Of a DNA stretch of 8,146 nt, positions 1 to 6,814 are shown piece after piece. Within the stretch, counting starts at the first letter, position 1. The number at the start of each line of letters is the position of its first letter. Origin of the DNA: Clostridia bacterium (lineage in GTDB: Bacteria; Bacillota; Clostridia; Lachnospirales; Cellulosilyticaceae). The position numbers and the translations under genes are program-made. Location: positions 1 to 8,146 of the forward strand of contig JAQSYC010000063.1 in the NCBI GenBank assembly GCA_029256345.1. Reading direction: 5' to 3'. Under the pieces are notes generated by a model. That model was not told where the DNA came from. It saw nothing but the letters and a program-made list of their open reading frames with translations, and ran no database searches.

Positions 1-524
1 TGACTTTTTACTTCTTGTTTTGTAATGCAAGGCAATATGGGTTCTCCCTGATTGGAAAACATCAATTCATCTGCTATATGTACATACTCATCATTTATTC
101 TAATAAGCATAGTACATATCGAATGTCCTGGAAATTCTATCATTTCAACTTCATGCCGTCCAAATTGTATCTTATGAGATCCTTCAACAAGCACATTGGG
201 AGTAAAATAATGGTGCTCTTCTTTTAGCGTCCACCTATCAAGAGTGTTCTGATAGGTGCTGCTTCCATACACGCAAAGCTTAGGCAATACTTTTAATCCT
301 TCCATATGATCATCATGAAAGTGTGTGATAATTACTTTTTCTACTTTTAAATGCTCTGTGTCCAACTCCTTAATAACTTCTGCCATTTGATGCTGATACC
401 CTGTATCTATAAGAACTACCTTGTCTTCATTTATCAATGCTGTTATCCTGTTTCCAAAATGCTGACCGTGTTTTGGTTCAAAAATATATTCTATAATCCC
501 TGATGATAATTCTTTTTTTAACAT
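1..524 (-). CDS. MBL-fold metallohydrolase (3' end cut by window edge)
   Basis: The first 174 codons of a metallo-beta-lactamase superfamily hydrolase are visible; the C-terminus lies beyond the left edge. The ATG at 524 is preceded by a purine-rich GGAAGGAAGAGG ribosome binding site. An early strand ends in VVLIDTGY (about residues 36-43), the usual position of the conserved Asp-Thr-Gly. The metal motif THFHDDH follows at residues 67-73 (H68, H70, D72, H73), then FPGHS with H134, then IADEL with D152 as the likely bridging ligand. The final histidine would lie in the missing part. The HxHxDH form indicates a zinc-type hydrolase, not a flavodiiron protein, which normally has HxExDH. The superfamily includes thioesterases, lactonases and lactamases, so the substrate cannot be named. 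It sits 77 nt downstream of the DUF4180 gene on the same strand and is probably the last visible member of the EFR1/Fe-S operon. The family call is firm; operon membership is inferred. Confidence 0.9.
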   Translation of the reverse strand, partial: MLKKELSSGIIEYIFEPKHGQHFGNRITALINEDKVVLIDTGYQHQMAEVIKELDTEHLKVEKVIITHFHDDHMEGLKVLPKLCVYGSSTYQNTLDRWTLKEEHHYFTPNVLVEGSHKIQFGRHEVEMIEFPGHSICTMLIRINDEYVHIADELMFSNQGEPILPCITKQEVKS

Positions 525-602
525 TTCCTCTTCCTTCCAAGTAATACTTTTTTAGTTTCTATCTATTTTTCTGTACTTTAAACTTTTTATTTTTTAGTGT
601 TT

Positions 603-971
603 TTATAAGCTTCTACTCAATTTCTCAGCAGCCTCTTTTTCATCTGTTACGAAAAATATATTTCTCCCGTTGTTACTCTCATAGATGAAATCTTTCAAGC
701 TTTTGCTCGAATAGACCGAAAAATCCCCCACTATTGCAATTTTCATCTGATAATTAATGAATTTTTGCAAAATGTCTCCTGCCAGTTTTGTGCTTAGATT
801 AAAAAAATCTTCACATATTACCGCTTTATCTAAAATCATGCCATCACAATCCACCTCATATCTTACAGTTGCCATCAGATCAAGTGCTGACTGAACATCC
901 GTTATTAATATCTCATTACTCTTTACAACAGCAACTTCTACATTATTCTCTTTTAATACCGTTATTTCCAT
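603..971 (-). CDS. DUF4180 domain-containing protein
   Basis: A complete 122-residue protein that I recognise as the DUF4180 family, whose single small domain spans the whole length. Family-like segments include SALDLMATVRYEVDCDGMI (about residues 28-46), the EDFFNLSTKLAGDILQKF region (about 54-71), KIAIVGDFSVYSSKSLKDFI (about 77-96) and the terminal FFVTDEKEAAEKL. The pattern suggests a compact alternating alpha/beta fold. There is no signal peptide, membrane segment or cysteine cluster, so it is likely cytosolic. The family has no established biochemical function and I assign none. The ATG at 971 has a GGAGG at 979-983 with a 7-nt spacer. The gene begins only 15 nt after the stop of the Fe-S protein gene, which strongly suggests co-transcription and translational coupling. 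The next gene, the MBL hydrolase, follows after 77 nt with no hairpin between. Confidence 0.92.
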   Translation of the reverse strand: MEITVLKENNVEVAVVKSNEILITDVQSALDLMATVRYEVDCDGMILDKAVICEDFFNLSTKLAGDILQKFINYQMKIAIVGDFSVYSSKSLKDFIYESNNGRNIFFVTDEKEAAEKLSRSL

Positions 972-986
972 AACTTATCCTCCAAT

Positions 987-2267
987 TTATAATCTAACTT
1001 TATCCATTAATTTTTCTAGATAAATAGATTTCATTTGTTTACTGGCCATAGCTTGTTTGATAGGGGGAAGCTTTAATATTGCAGACAAAACAGCGGCCAT
1101 AGCCCTATGACTTCCAAAAGCTTGATTATCAAAAATCAAATCTTGTAATTGTCCCTTTTCTATAGCCATTAACACAAGCCTATGAACTGAATTGACAGGG
1201 GTAATGATTTTCTCTGCACGCCTCTTTAACAAGATGCTTTTCTTAGGACAGGACCTTGCACAAACTCCACATCCCAGACAGATTTCCTCATTGATTTTAA
1301 TCTTTTTCTCTGCCTCACCTTTTGATAAACCTTCAAATGAAAAATCAATCGCTCCAATAGGACAGACCTTAACACATTTGCCACATTTGCTGCAGCTCTC
1401 ATGGTTAACTGCCGGGATATATCCCGTAGTTTGTACCGGGTGCAGCATTCCAAAATTCTTGGCTGCAATCATCGCTTCGCAGCAGCAGCCACAGCAATTA
1501 CAAATAAATGTTACGCCCTCTCTGACATTTTCTCCGCACTGTACAAGATTATTTTCATAAGCTTGATGTAAAAGCTCAAGGCATTCCGAAGCCTCTACCC
1601 TTCTAGCATGGTTATGTTTCACCAAAGACGTGGCTGTGCTGTTAAAAGTCATACAGATATCCATCGGCGCATCACAAGCCTTCCCTATATGATGCATCTT
1701 ATGTCTGCAATAACATGTACTGATCCCTATATCCTCTGCTTGCTTGATAATGTGGCTAGCCCTTTCAAAATCTAAGATATGCACCTCATTATCCTTTGTT
1801 AATACCTCTTCCTGCACAAATACCCTGCCAAGCCTTGTCTCTGTGCCCAGAAATAACTGCTTTACAAAATCCTCTTCAACGTTCAAATACTGATAGTACA
1901 GCTCGGCAAGAAGCTTTTGGTCAATATCATGCCTTGTCCGCATCATTGAAAACTCAAAAAAACCTGCCATAGGTGGTGGTAATACATACTTCTGAACCCC
2001 TTGGTGATTCATATCCAAAAGTATAGCCCTGCTTGCCAGTTCATCTAATATTTTATGGGTTTCAGCTTCGTCCGTTTTCCATATCTGACTTGCTGTTTTA
2101 ATTGTAAAAGGTTTGATTGGCAGCAAGGCAACATAAGCCGCCTCTTTTTCACTGAATAATAAGCTTAGGATTTTATAGAGTGTTTCTGAGGGAGGTGCCC
2201 CCTGTGGAAATCTATTTAATCTCTCTTCTAAACTTTTATATGCAGACTTTCCTACTATATGAGACAT
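987..2267 (-). CDS. Multi-cluster 4Fe-4S protein with winged-helix-like N-terminus
   Basis: A 426-residue cytosolic iron-sulfur protein, numbered here from the ATG at 2267. Residues about 35-100 are helical with the look of a winged helix (FTIKTASQIWKTDEAETHKI, then a loop and KYVLPPP). A middle region carries CYCRH (C185, C187) with C198 and C205, then a dense cluster CNCCGCCC at 256-263. Two ferredoxin motifs follow: C292/C295/C298 with C302-Pro, and C330/C333/C336 with C340-Pro, which should hold two [4Fe-4S] clusters. The middle cysteines may bind further metal or clusters. Proteins with this layout are common in anaerobes and are usually labelled only as 4Fe-4S binding proteins; an electron-transfer or redox-sensing role is inference. 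A TTG at 2306 in the same frame would add 13 residues, but the ATG has AGGTGG 7 nt upstream and is preferred. The gene lies between the EFR1 and DUF4180 genes in one direction. Confidence 0.9.
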   Translation of the reverse strand: MSHIVGKSAYKSLEERLNRFPQGAPPSETLYKILSLLFSEKEAAYVALLPIKPFTIKTASQIWKTDEAETHKILDELASRAILLDMNHQGVQKYVLPPPMAGFFEFSMMRTRHDIDQKLLAELYYQYLNVEEDFVKQLFLGTETRLGRVFVQEEVLTKDNEVHILDFERASHIIKQAEDIGISTCYCRHKMHHIGKACDAPMDICMTFNSTATSLVKHNHARRVEASECLELLHQAYENNLVQCGENVREGVTFICNCCGCCCEAMIAAKNFGMLHPVQTTGYIPAVNHESCSKCGKCVKVCPIGAIDFSFEGLSKGEAEKKIKINEEICLGCGVCARSCPKKSILLKRRAEKIITPVNSVHRLVLMAIEKGQLQDLIFDNQAFGSHRAMAAVLSAILKLPPIKQAMASKQMKSIYLEKLMDKVRL

Positions 2268-2271
2268 TTGA

Positions 2272-2280
2272 CCACCACCT
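2272..2280 (-). promoter_or_regulatory. Ribosome binding site deciding the start of the Fe-S protein
   Basis: On the minus strand this reads AGGTGGTGG. The AGGTGG part (2275-2280) lies 7 nt before the ATG at 2267. The upstream in-frame TTG at 2306 has no comparable purine-rich site, so the shorter 426-residue protein is the better call. Confidence 0.65.
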
Positions 2281-2374
2281 GCTCTTTTAACCAAAACATA
2301 CCACAATTTTGCTGTTGTGTAAATATTCTACTTTTTTATATCTACTAAAACCGAAACTGATTGATGCGCTGTAT

Positions 2375-3121
2375 CTAATTGTTAGCTACTATGATTTCTT
2401 TTAAAGTAATATTTTGATTAACAAACCTGGCCTCACTTTTTTCTTTTTTGACGCTTATTGCCCTTTGAGGGCAGTTGTGAACACATGCCAAACATTGCTG
2501 ACAATTATTCTTAAATACAGGTTGGTTCTGCACTTCTATATTGTCTACAGGACATACTTTTTCACAAGTCTTACATCCATTACAGCTGCTTTTTACAGTA
2601 AAATTCTTTTCAAAGTGTTGATTATAAAAGTACTTCTCATTAAGTACTCTCAGTCCATCTGCTATAAAAGAATGTTTTTTGATATACTTTTTTGCTTCAC
2701 CAATATCCTTAGCAATTTCTCTTAGGTTATCTTCTATTTTTTTCTTAGGTTCTTTTTCCAGTTCCTTGTTCATATCAAAACCCGGAAGGTAATTGTCAAT
2801 CATAACTATTTCATTGATATAAGAAAATGTGATGCCATTCCTTTCTCCAATTTCTAAAAGATGCCTTGTGGCTGCTCCAGCATACATGCCATAAGTGCCT
2901 ATTCCAAAAATATAATTGCTTTTTAATTTTACTTTATTTAAGAACTTTTCAACTATTTGAGGAACGCCACTATAATAAATCGGAAATACAATACCTATTT
3001 TCTCATCCTCAAAATCATATTTTCCTTCTTTAATTAATTTCGGAATTGAATAGTATTCACCCCCCATGCGCTTTGCTACATATAAACTATTACCCGTTGC
3101 TGTAAAATATAATATTTTCAT
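2375..3121 (-). CDS. EFR1-family flavodoxin-ferredoxin fusion protein
   Basis: A complete 248-residue protein of the EFR1 type, a flavodoxin-like domain fused to a two-cluster ferredoxin domain. Residues 1-150 begin with MKILYFTATGNS, the FMN phosphate-binding loop (T8, T10-like pattern around residues 7-12). They continue with GIVFPIYYSGVP (about 43-54) and IFGIGTYGMYAGAA (about 71-84), loops expected to flank the flavin ring. The C-terminal part has C180/C183/C186 with C190-Pro and C207/C210/C213 with C217-Pro, two classic [4Fe-4S] motifs. The family is thought to move electrons between flavin and Fe-S centres in anaerobes; the partner is unknown. The ATG at 3121 has a strong AAGGAGG (3127-3133) with a 5-nt spacer. 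It is the first gene of the leftward set and diverges from the TetR regulator. A 107-nt gap separates it from the Fe-S protein. No signal peptide or membrane segment is visible. Confidence 0.94.
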   Translation of the reverse strand: MKILYFTATGNSLYVAKRMGGEYYSIPKLIKEGKYDFEDEKIGIVFPIYYSGVPQIVEKFLNKVKLKSNYIFGIGTYGMYAGAATRHLLEIGERNGITFSYINEIVMIDNYLPGFDMNKELEKEPKKKIEDNLREIAKDIGEAKKYIKKHSFIADGLRVLNEKYFYNQHFEKNFTVKSSCNGCKTCEKVCPVDNIEVQNQPVFKNNCQQCLACVHNCPQRAISVKKEKSEARFVNQNITLKEIIVANN

Positions 3122-3140
3122 TGTATCCTCCTTGATTAGA

Positions 3141-3156
3141 TGTTACAGTTGTAACA
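3141..3156. promoter_or_regulatory. Palindromic operator, probable TetR-family binding site
   Basis: The sequence TGTTACAGTTGTAACA is a perfect inverted repeat with 7-nt arms (TGTTACA/TGTAACA) around a 2-nt centre. It lies in the divergent region between the EFR1 gene and the TetR regulator, the usual place for an autoregulated TetR-family operator. Its right arm overlaps the proposed -35 box of tetR. For the leftward promoter it falls just downstream of the predicted transcription start. Occupancy could therefore block both transcripts. That the neighbouring TetR protein binds here is inference from position and symmetry. Confidence 0.75.
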
Positions 3157-3177
3157 CTTCATTAAACATAGTATAAT
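3149..3177 (+). promoter_or_regulatory. Promoter of the TetR-family regulator
   Basis: A sigma-A-like promoter with -35 TTGTAA (3149-3154), a 17-nt spacer and a perfect -10 TATAAT (3172-3177), giving a start near 3184 and a leader of about 50 nt. The -35 box lies inside the palindromic operator, consistent with autorepression. Confidence 0.7.
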
Positions 3178-3198
3178 GTAGATAAACGTACATTTCAA
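3170..3198 (-). promoter_or_regulatory. Promoter of the EFR1 / Fe-S / DUF4180 operon
   Basis: On the minus strand the sequence has -35 TTGAAA (3198-3193), a 17-nt spacer and -10 TATACT (3175-3170). The start would be near 3163, placing the palindromic operator at roughly +7 to +22 as a possible roadblock. The -10 overlaps the -10 of the opposing tetR promoter by four bases, so the two promoters probably also compete for polymerase. Confidence 0.7.
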
Positions 3199-3213
3199 TA
3201 GTTTATGCGTAAG

Positions 3214-3221
3214 GTGTTACA
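3214..3221 (+). promoter_or_regulatory. Extra operator half-site next to the tetR ribosome binding site
   Basis: GTGTTACA here matches one arm of the upstream palindrome, including the flanking G, when that arm is read on the minus strand (GTGTTACA, 3157 region side). It directly abuts the AGGAG of tetR. There is no matching second arm, so it may be a weak accessory site or chance. Confidence 0.35.
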
Positions 3222-3223
3222 AA

Positions 3224-3228
3224 AGGAG
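3224..3228 (+). promoter_or_regulatory. Ribosome binding site of the TetR regulator
   Basis: AGGAG lies 5 nt before the GTG at 3234 and 11 nt before the in-frame ATG at 3240. Spacing favours the GTG while codon preference favours the ATG; the difference is only two residues and leaves the DNA-binding domain intact. Confidence 0.55.
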
Positions 3229-3233
3229 AGATA

Positions 3234-3782
3234 GTGTTCATGTCCAATAACTATAATGATTCCCAAAATAGGCTGACAAAAGAAAGTATTTTTACTGCTC
3301 TTATGATCTTAATGGAACAAAAGCATTTCAAGGATATTTCTATCACTGAAATAACTAAAAAAGCTGGTGTGTCACGGATGGCTTTTTATAGAAATTATCA
3401 TATAAAAGAGGATATATTAACTGTTTACATGGATGAGATTTTTCAGGAATTCTCACAAAAAGTTCTACATCATGACCCCTTAGCTATTTATGAAAATCTG
3501 TATGCGTACTTTTCTTCCTTCAGAAAACATAAGACACTCATTTCTAATTTAATTCATTCCGATTTAATGACTATGCTTTTTGAAAGATGTATTGAATATT
3601 TCAATACATTATCTCAAGCCATTCCATGTAATACGTCATATTCTGCCGAAGAGCAGCACTTTTGGATTCAATATATAGTAGGTGGACTCTTTAATATATT
3701 ACTTGAATGGGCAAAAACTGGTATGCAGCAAAGCGATGACTATATGGCAAAAATGGCTTCTGCATTTATAAAGAAATGTTAA
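3234..3782 (+). CDS. TetR/AcrR-family transcriptional regulator
   Basis: A complete 182-residue one-component regulator, near the usual family length of about 190. Residues 15-62 form the TetR DNA-binding domain: a first helix (KESIFTALMILMEQ) then the helix-turn-helix ISITEITKKAGVSRMAFYRNY (about 35-55), with GVSRMAFYRNY as the recognition-helix signature. The remainder is an all-helical ligand-binding and dimerisation domain; its WIQYIVGGLFNILLEWAKTG segment (about 144-163) resembles the C-terminal helices of the TetR_C subfamily seen in Firmicutes. The ligand is unknown. The gene diverges from the EFR1 operon, with a shared control region containing overlapping promoters and a perfect palindrome, so it is most likely an autoregulated repressor of that operon. 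The start may be GTG (3234) or ATG (3240). A strong hairpin terminator follows 12 nt after the stop. Confidence 0.93.
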   Translation: MFMSNNYNDSQNRLTKESIFTALMILMEQKHFKDISITEITKKAGVSRMAFYRNYHIKEDILTVYMDEIFQEFSQKVLHHDPLAIYENLYAYFSSFRKHKTLISNLIHSDLMTMLFERCIEYFNTLSQAIPCNTSYSAEEQHFWIQYIVGGLFNILLEWAKTGMQQSDDYMAKMASAFIKKC

Positions 3783-3794
3783 TGTTGCAAAAAA

Positions 3795-3847
3795 GCTAAG
3801 AGTATGTGATGATATCCTTTCACATTCTCTTAGCCTATCTTTTTTTA
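3795..3847. terminator. Bidirectional Rho-independent terminator
   Basis: Two 15-nt arms (3795-3809 and 3820-3834), GCTAAGAGTATGTGA and its near-complement with one mismatch, surround a 10-nt loop. On the plus strand the hairpin is followed by a T-run at 3840-3846, ending tetR. On the minus strand it is followed by six T (3794-3789), ending the convergent chemoreceptor gene. Confidence 0.9.
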
Positions 3848-3887
3848 TTTCTATCAATCAAATGATAGTGTCTAACCTGTTCAGTTT

Positions 3888-5930
3888 TTAATATTTAAAT
3901 AATGTAATGCTCTCCTGCATTTCTTCTGCTAATCGCGCCAAGACTTTGCAAGCATGGGCTATTTCTTCCATAGCTGCTGTCTGCTCTTCCACTGATGCAG
4001 AGGCTTCTTCTGTTCCGGCTGCATTTTCCTCCGAAATAGCGGACAGATTTTCTATAAGCTCTGCAACTTGATTTTTCTTTTGCTCCATATAGCGTACTGA
4101 ATGACTGACCTTATCAATGACTAACTTGATCTCTTCTACGGTACTTGCAATACCTTGATATTTGTCATCACTTTTACTCACATGTTTGACCTGTTCATTG
4201 ATTACTTGCGCTACATTCTCCATGACGGTAACGGCATCTCTGGAATTATTCTGTAAGCTTTGAATGACTTCATCTATTTCTTTTACAGAACTTGTAGATT
4301 GCTCTGCTAATTTCCTGATTTCATCTGCCACAACGGCAAAACCCTTACCAGATTCTCCTGCTCTTGCAGCTTCAATGGCAGCATTAAGTGCTAATAAGTT
4401 TGTTTGTGCTGCTATACTATTAATGATTTTAGTGGCAGTTCCTATTCTTTCAACACTCTCATTGGTCTGCAAAATCACTGCATGAATTGACTTAATCGCC
4501 TCATTACTTTCATGGGTATTACTTGTCAGCTGCCTAATTGCATCTACACCTTCATCTTTTAGGATCTTTAGTCTATCTATTTTCTTATTAATTTCCATCA
4601 TATCCTTTAAATCTTCTTCAATGATCTCACTTAATTCAGCTGCAGTAACTGCCCCTTTTTCAGTATCTTTTGCTTGATCATTAGCTCCTTTGGCAATTTC
4701 TTCAATGGTTTTAGCCACTTCATTTGCGGCTGTTGCTGATTGCTCGCTTGTGGAAGTCAGCTGCTGGGATGCAACTGCTAATTGCTCAGAAGTGTGTGCT
4801 ATTTTTCCTATCATTTCTTTAATAGACTTTTGCATCGTTTTCACAGCACCAGCCATTTCCCCCAGTTCGTCTTTGGCATGGCTATACTTGTCCGGGATTT
4901 CTGTTGTAAAATCTCCTGATGAAATCGCATTTAAATACGCCTTCATCCCACCTAGTGATTTTACCACATCATGACATTTTTTAAATAAGATATATCCTAA
5001 GATGATAAAAAAGACTATACCTAAAATGCTTACTAAAAGATAGTTCTTATGTATCGCCGCATCCACTGTTTCCATGGAAAGTCCCACATTTACTGCACCA
5101 ATATGCTCGCCCTCAATGACTAGGGGTACTAAAACATCATATACCCTAACTTGCTCTACATCATAAAAATACTCTGATGTATAGGGTTTGCCATCTACCG
5201 CTGCCACTTGACTACCTTCATCTGTAAGATCAATCCCTATTCTATCTCTATTACTGTGGGCTATTGCCTTTAAATTTTTATCTATAACAAGGGCATAAAC
5301 TAAACTATTTTCTTGGGTCGACTTCTCAATAATGGTTTGGTAGCTTAATTTCCCTGATAACTCTTGAATTCTGTTGGCAATAATACCGACTTGGATAATG
5401 CCGCCATTGGGATTTTTCACATAACCGTACTTATAATAATCCTCACTTGATAAGCTTTTTCGTATATCCTCCATGAGTTCTGTTTTATTTTCTTTTAAAA
5501 TAACTTGTGCTAAATGATCTTCTGGTACAACCCATCCGATATTTTCTTCTGCTAAGTTTGAAAATATAACTTCCCCCGCTTCATTGAATACATTGATTTC
5601 ATCAGCGCTCAAATCCTCAGCCAGCTGCATCAATAATTCATTACTTAACTGATCTTGGTATGTAATGACACTTTTTCCAACTGCTCTGATATTATCTTCT
5701 ATCATCTCATTAATTGTTTCTGAAGAAATTTTTGAGATTTCTATTTGATGAGCTACTTGTTCCACGAGTTCTAGTCCATTTTCTCTCATCTGGTCAAGCA
5801 TACTGTCTTTAATTAAATAAGATGATACACTGCCAATACCTAAAATAGAAACAAATACAATAATGAGTGGTATAACTATCAAATTCATTTTTATGGAACG
5901 CTTTACTGTTTTTACCTTTGATCTTTTCAT
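3888..5930 (-). CDS. Methyl-accepting chemotaxis protein with extracellular Cache-type sensor
   Basis: A complete 680-residue transmembrane chemoreceptor. After a basic N-terminus, residues about 15-40 form the first membrane helix. Residues 41-296 are an extracytoplasmic sensor of about 255 residues, the size of a double Cache domain, with two PAS-like strand sets ([15 protein letters not shown] near 111-125; [15 protein letters not shown] near 213-227, ending in [10 protein letters not shown]). The second membrane helix is about 297-316, followed by a HAMP linker to about 371. The cytoplasmic signalling coiled coil has the conserved hairpin tip [16 protein letters not shown] at 511-526 and continues through [15 protein letters not shown]. 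Glutamate-rich segments such as [18 protein letters not shown] (633-650) look like methylation sites. It should signal to CheA/CheW. No CheR-binding C-terminal pentapeptide is seen. The ligand is unknown. The ATG has AAGGAG 12 nt upstream, a slightly long spacing. It is monocistronic by its flanking promoter and terminators. Confidence 0.95.
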   Translation of the reverse strand: MKRSKVKTVKRSIKMNLIVIPLIIVFVSILGIGSVSSYLIKDSMLDQMRENGLELVEQVAHQIEISKISSETINEMIEDNIRAVGKSVITYQDQLSNELLMQLAEDLSADEINVFNEAGEVIFSNLAEENIGWVVPEDHLAQVILKENKTELMEDIRKSLSSEDYYKYGYVKNPNGGIIQVGIIANRIQELSGKLSYQTIIEKSTQENSLVYALVIDKNLKAIAHSNRDRIGIDLTDEGSQVAAVDGKPYTSEYFYDVEQVRVYDVLVPLVIEGEHIGAVNVGLSMETVDAAIHKNYLLVSILGIVFFIILGYILFKKCHDVVKSLGGMKAYLNAISSGDFTTEIPDKYSHAKDELGEMAGAVKTMQKSIKEMIGKIAHTSEQLAVASQQLTSTSEQSATAANEVAKTIEEIAKGANDQAKDTEKGAVTAAELSEIIEEDLKDMMEINKKIDRLKILKDEGVDAIRQLTSNTHESNEAIKSIHAVILQTNESVERIGTATKIINSIAAQTNLLALNAAIEAARAGESGKGFAVVADEIRKLAEQSTSSVKEIDEVIQSLQNNSRDAVTVMENVAQVINEQVKHVSKSDDKYQGIASTVEEIKLVIDKVSHSVRYMEQKKNQVAELIENLSAISEENAAGTEEASASVEEQTAAMEEIAHACKVLARLAEEMQESITLFKY

Positions 5931-5998
5931 AAATACCGACTACTCCTTATCCTAACACTATACTATCTACTCACATTTTACTCAATTCCAACCCTTCC

Positions 5999-6028
5999 AT
6001 TGTAATTGCGAAAACATTATGTTGTCAA
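5999..6028 (-). promoter_or_regulatory. Promoter of the chemoreceptor gene
   Basis: On the minus strand there is a consensus -35 TTGACA (6028-6023), an 18-nt spacer and -10 TACAAT (6004-5999). Transcription would start near 5992 with a leader of about 60 nt. It looks like a sigma-A promoter, not a sigma-D motility promoter. Confidence 0.65.
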
Positions 6029-6136
6029 TATTTATATCTTATTGTAATTTTTTATCTAAATATGTTCTAAATCTCATTGCATTCAAGCTGATTTGTACTA
6101 ACTTAATACTTATAAAAACTGCTTACTAACCACAGC

Positions 6137-6169
6137 AAAAAATCCTCAGATTTATTTCTCTGAGGATTT
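6137..6169 (-). terminator. Rho-independent terminator of the GyrI-like gene
   Basis: Perfect 11-nt arms (AAATCCTCAGA at 6140-6150 and TCTGAGGATTT at 6159-6169) enclose an 8-nt loop. On the minus strand the stem runs into six T (6142-6137). It lies about 37 nt after the stop of the GyrI-like gene and separates it from the chemoreceptor gene. Confidence 0.88.
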
Positions 6170-6205
6170 CAAATGCAAAAATGGGATAATTATTGCTCCT
6201 ATCTA

Positions 6206-6814
6206 TTATTTAACAGAATATCTTAAGATAGTTCTTAATTTTTCTGTAGCTGTCTTACGCGCATCTGACAAATATATCTCTCTATGTAAGGAATACTTGC
6301 GGCTCAAGTTGTTTTCAGCCATAAAGTCTTTTATCTTTTGGAAACTCTCAGGTTCTTTATCATATGAGCCAATATGTAAAATTTGAACTGATAAACCATC
6401 CTCTATTTCTTCAAAGCAAACCTTCTCAAGCAACTCATGTGGCTTCTTTTTTCGTATGATTTCAAAAGCCTTCTCTGCAATCTCTTGCGTAACAAAGTTA
6501 GGTTGACGAATCATTACTGTATAATGTAACTTAGATTTATCTATAATGATAGATTCATCAATAGCTCCCCAAATACCTTCTAAAGGATATACTGTATATT
6601 CAAAATATCCATCTGGAGTCAATCCTGATTTAGGCATCATCTTAACCGCATAAGCTAAAGAATATAATACCTCTACTCTCTTTGAAAACTCTTCACCATT
6701 AGGATCTCCTATCCCCTTAATTGTAAAATACTTCTGTCTTTCTACCTGTAATAGTTGAGGCTTTTCTTTTGTTCCATAAATTTCTTTCTCATGTTTTTTC
6801 CATTCATGTTTCAT
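6206..6814 (-). CDS. GyrI-like small-molecule-binding domain protein
   Basis: A complete 202-residue cytosolic protein of the GyrI-like (SHS2-type effector-binding) superfamily. Early residues LLQVERQKYFTIKGIGDPNG (21-40) match the first strand and turn of such proteins. GLTPDGYFEYTVYPLEGIWG (64-83) and KLHYTVMIRQPNFV (95-108) form central strands, and the C-terminal HREIYLSDARKTATEKLRTI (177-196) is the characteristic end of this standalone subfamily. It has no helix-turn-helix, unlike BmrR-type regulators that use a related domain to bind drugs. Family members bind or in some cases hydrolyse lipophilic compounds; the ligand here is unknown. The ATG at 6814 is preceded by AAAGGGTG with suitable spacing. 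It diverges from an MFS exporter gene 190 nt away, suggesting a shared link to xenobiotics, but no shared operator is evident. A clear terminator follows. Confidence 0.88.
   Translation of the reverse strand: MKHEWKKHEKEIYGTKEKPQLLQVERQKYFTIKGIGDPNGEEFSKRVEVLYSLAYAVKMMPKSGLTPDGYFEYTVYPLEGIWGAIDESIIIDKSKLHYTVMIRQPNFVTQEIAEKAFEIIRKKKPHELLEKVCFEEIEDGLSVQILHIGSYDKEPESFQKIKDFMAENNLSRKYSLHREIYLSDARKTATEKLRTILRYSVK

Noticed and set aside
15..227. A 70-codon plus-strand open frame.
   Set aside because: It lies antisense within the MBL gene, has no family resemblance and no credible ribosome binding site.
525..602. A possible terminator or separate promoter between the DUF4180 and MBL genes.
   Set aside because: The gap is almost all A/T with no GC-containing stem and no recognisable -35/-10 pair.
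1192..1560. Plus-strand 122-codon and minus-strand 80-codon frames within the Fe-S gene region.
   Set aside because: Both overlap the cysteine-rich Fe-S coding sequence in other frames; their composition reflects the complement or shift of that gene.
2414..2725. A 103-codon plus-strand open frame.
   Set aside because: It is antisense to the ferredoxin part of the EFR1 gene, which has clear cysteine motifs on the opposite strand.
1..3121. A split flavodiiron protein, with the MBL and flavodoxin domains encoded by separate genes.
   Set aside because: The MBL motif is HFHDDH (HxHxDH), the zinc-hydrolase form, whereas the flavodiiron iron site normally has HxExDH. The flavodoxin-like domain belongs to the EFR1 ferredoxin fusion type.
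3851..3868. CTATCA-6-TGATAG inverted repeat downstream of the chemoreceptor stop.
   Set aside because: The 6-nt arms are AT-rich and weak, and the adjacent 15-nt hairpin is sufficient as the terminator.
4264..4974. Two plus-strand open frames of 73 and 94 codons.
   Set aside because: They are shadows of the chemoreceptor signalling domain, caused by its alanine- and glutamate-rich codons.
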